A stretch of DNA of 64,000 nucleotides from Callaeas wilsoni. Lineage: Eukaryota > Chordata > Aves > Passeriformes > Callaeidae. The number at the start of each line of letters is the position of its first letter. The first letter of the stretch is position 1. Under the pieces are notes generated by a model. It was not told the DNA's origin. It saw only the letters and a program-made list of their open reading frames with translations, and searched no databases. Positions 61,135 to 64,000 of this stretch are shown here, piece after piece. The DNA lies in contig VWPU01017678.1 in the NCBI GenBank assembly GCA_013398955.1, forward strand, positions 1 through 64,000. The letters run 5' to 3'. A program made the position numbers and the translations under genes.

Positions 61135-61360
61135 TTTGCTTAATTATGACTGACTGTGACAGCCCGCATCTTTAGTTTGAAAAGTATCTGTGAGGTACGG
61201 GCTGCTTCTCTCAAACAGGATAATTATGTTAATTAAAATGCTTTCTTTATGGCAGTTCTGATTAATAAAAACAGTTCCAGTGCTCTCTTTAAACACGCTA
61301 ACCTTCTGTTGTGCAGGAAAACTGGCTTTTCTCAGCAATTTATGACTTTTAAAACAGATT
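61135..61360. promoter_or_regulatory. candidate conserved non-coding element, homeodomain/MEIS motif cluster
   Basis: TTAATTATGACTG and a TGACAG at about 61156-61161 lie at the left. ATAATTATGTTAATTAA occupies 61219-61235, and tctgattaataaaaac follows. TAATTA cores and a TGACAG core together are commonly seen in developmental enhancers. The block is unique, AT-rich between GC-rich flanks and repeat-free. Confidence 0.3.
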
Positions 61361-64000
61361 AGAGTGGGACAGCCTGCTGCTTTCACACAGTAACGCTTCC
61401 TCCCCGGGGGAGAGCAAGGCAGCCCACCAGCGCAGTGCCCTGCTCGTGGGGAACAGACGGAGCAGAGCACTCGGGCAGCGACGCCGGAGCAGGCAGCAAC
61501 ATGTGCCCGTGTGGGAGCTAGGGATGGGAGGCGTCAGAGAGCTCTGCGAGAGTGCCAGGGAATAAAAATACCACTTATTTCTCTAATTGCTGTTTATTTC
61601 CTCTGCAAAGTATTGGGATAATTAACAAGCTCCCAATTAAGAAAAAATTGTGTGTAGAGGAAAAGCAGGTACGGGTGCCAAGAGAGCTGGGTTTGTGCCA
61701 GAGCGTGGCGAGGGGCAGTGGTGGTGGTCCCTCTTGCTGACCGCACGTGGGATGGGGACTCAGGGGACTCCAGCACTCTGGAGGATGCGGTGATTTCCCA
61801 GTTCCTCGCCAGAGACCTTTCCCAAGATGATGGTTGTGCTTCCAGAGGTTTGAAAGCTTAGGAGCTCATGTGACCACTGGTGTGGCTGCCTCGTGTTCTG
61901 TCCTTTGGCTGGTTTGCTGGTCCATGAGGGGGTTTGCTTCCTGCCTGTGGAGGTTCAAAGCCCCTGAGCACAGTCTGGTGTGGGTTTGGAGAGGGGCTGA
62001 GCATCCACCACCCTCCTGAGAAGCCGTGGCAAATCGGGAGGGCTTGGTATCTCTGCAGGTAGCTCTGAAAACACAATCAACAGGCAGCCCGGTGTTCCGA
62101 AGGAGGCACCACTTGCTGTTCATAAGGAGGATGGGTTTGCCACACACTTGTCCACAAATGCCAGTCCCCAGCCAGATGCATGTTCCCACTGCGGCAAGGA
62201 GGTTTTGTGTCCTCCCCACCCTCCCTTTTCCTTCTTCCACAGCTTTCCCCTGGCTGGCCACCCCTGCTGGCAGGTGGTGCCCTTAGGCTGGGCCAGGTGC
62301 TGGAGCAACACGTGAAGCGGTTCTTACTCCCACTTCCCAGGCCCAGCAAGGGACTCCTACTCAGGGGTAGTGACTTACATTGGGTCCCTTCCCTTCCTCT
62401 ATGCCCAGGAAGGGACCAGCGCCTCCAGCAGCCCATCCTCAGGTTCGGGGAGTGCTGCTGAACCCTCTGCTTGGGCAGGTGCTTTGGGAAGGGTGACACC
62501 ATCCTTCTGCCCTGCAGGTAGCTGGCCAGAGGAGTTTGGGTCTGTTCTGCCCTGCTGCTCTAGGAGGGGAGGAAAGGGAGTGCTTGTCCCTGACTCTGTG
62601 AAATGCTGCATGTGACCAGCAGCCCTTGCCTAAGGAGGTGACAGCATTAGTTTGCCGTCCAGCTGTGACTCCTGATGTACAGCTGGTTGACTTCACTGGG
62701 TTTGCTCAACCTGGTGAAACTGCTGGCAGGCAGCCCCACTCCCCCTCTCTTGCCATGTCTGAAGTATTTTGGGAAGGATTGGTGTGGGAGAAGGGGAGTA
62801 AAAACCCCTAGAGGCTTTAGCATACTGAGTGTAGGCCAGGGGAGGGTGGTGAGGGGCTGTGGGATGAGGTTCCTGCACACATCCAGCAAGGCAGCTTTGC
62901 CCTTTGCTGTGTTTGCACCCCGCAGATCTTGGTGAGCAGTGCAGTCATTTAGGGAAGCTATCCAGAGCTTCCCTGCAGGTTATTCCCCCAACCTGGGGGG
63001 CTGCAGCCACCCCAGCACGGCTCCAGCCCCCTGGCACAGCCCTTCCCTTGCCCTGCGGGCTCGGCTGGGGCTGGCTGCGCTCCGCTCCTTTCCTCGCTGC
63101 CCCGTTTACCTCTGCTATATTTACATGTCTATTTTATGATTTCAATTTTTAATGCTTCTGCTCTTTGAAGATGCTTAATGCTTTGGAGTGGAACATTTTC
63201 TTCTGAGTCCTGAGTGCCAACTGAGGACAGACCAATAAATCAACTAATAACTGGAACCTCATTTTCTGCTCCCATGGCTGTGAGTTAACCCTCCTTGCGC
63301 CTCCAAGGCTCTGCTGGTGCTTCCCATCGTCCTGGGCAGGAGAGCTGCCTGTGCCAGCTATGAACACCCTTTTGCTGGGCAGTGTCAGGCCTTTGCTGGG
63401 CTGTATCTTAAGTGGTGGTTTCCGGGTATATCTGGAGTCAAGGTTTCCTGCTGCCACCCTCTTTCCCTTTCTGTCACCATTGGTGCCAACACCTCCCTGG
63501 GTCAGCAGAGCTGGAGGTTAGGAAGGCAGCCTGTAGAGAGTGGGGAGCATGGTGGGTGGGTCTGCAAGTCACCAGGCTGTTCCAAAGCTGCTCAGGATGG
63601 GACAGCCAAGTGCCATCTTTGTGGTTTTGTGATGCCACAAAATCCGGGACCTCTAACTGCTCTGCAGGAATGACATCCGGAGAAAGCCACTTCCCTGCTG
63701 CTTGAACAGGGAGCTCTTGCTCTGCTGACAACTTGTGGCAGAACTGGAGGAGCACCTCAGGAAGGCATCCCATCTCCCTTTCACTGGCAGCTGGAGCTAA
63801 TGAATCCCCAGCGCAGGAGAACGTGCTCTGCACTACGAGTCTAACAGAAAGTGGCAGATCTTAGGTAAATCTTCTTTCCAGCTATTCAGCCTAGCCCCCA
63901 AGGGCTGAGGACTTTCCACACTGCTGCCTTCATTAGTCCAACTCTATTTCCTGTTCTCATTCATCTCAATAACGTCTAACCCTTTAAAGAAGCACTTGCT
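61361..64000. other. unique non-coding DNA to the window end
   Basis: GC-rich intron- or intergenic-like sequence with overlapping short frames and no recognisable exon, RNA or repeat. The sequence 63100-63240 is AT-rich and evenly textured. The right edge ends in unremarkable DNA. Confidence 0.4.

Noticed and set aside
1..64000. Bacterial or phage defence or biosynthesis systems, CRISPR arrays
   Set aside because: No Shine-Dalgarno-led operons, no spaced direct repeats with unique spacers, and CR1 plus CpG islands show vertebrate nuclear DNA.

Overview
The window looks like vertebrate, most probably bird (passerine-like), nuclear DNA. Three short fragments have the CR1 LINE 3'-end signature (13.94, 25.18 and 27.81 kb), other interspersed repeats are very sparse, there are several compact CpG-rich patches, and one decayed endogenous retrovirus has an avian-looking organisation. 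No bacterial, plasmid or phage gene organisation is present. The many 60-290 aa open frames are chance frames in GC-rich DNA, and I call none of them a protein-coding gene.

Layout. 1-320 is a dense CpG island containing what looks like a first exon that ends in a good splice donor (CAG|GTAACG, donor at 267). The next 64 kb is best read as a long first intron or gene-flanking regulatory DNA. Within it there are two direct copies of a ~310 bp repeat (10.36 and 12.22 kb), a CpG-rich patch at 13.4-13.85 kb, one possible exon with a strong acceptor and donor (14928-15099), and a CpG-rich exon-like stretch behind a good acceptor (20614-20751). An exact 459 bp tandem duplication split by a single N (21295-22213) is almost certainly an assembly overlap. 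A 49 bp x 7 minisatellite (23135-23474) opens all three forward frames. The remainder is mostly unique sequence, with several AT-rich stretches full of homeodomain-type motifs (6.0, 12.67, 14.1, 25.0, 34.95, 36.83, 37.5, 54.1 and 61.2 kb) that would be good candidates for conserved non-coding elements.

48.84-51.37 kb holds the clearest genetic element: a minus-strand, heavily broken endogenous retrovirus with RNase H and integrase remnants, an env remnant ending in a transmembrane segment, a polypurine tract, and 31 bp LTR-end copies on both sides (28/31 identical). The last 12 kb is unique DNA with small tandem repeats, a CpG-rich patch at 58.03-58.6 kb with a short hairpin, and AT-rich regulatory-looking DNA at 61.2 kb.

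Limits. Gene identity, exon calls and conservation cannot be settled from one sequence by eye. RNA-seq, a whole-genome alignment and a repeat-library search would decide them. I found no convincing undescribed system. The most interesting items are the retroviral remnant with its very short LTR ends and apparently mixed features, the assembly duplication, and the two exon candidates.
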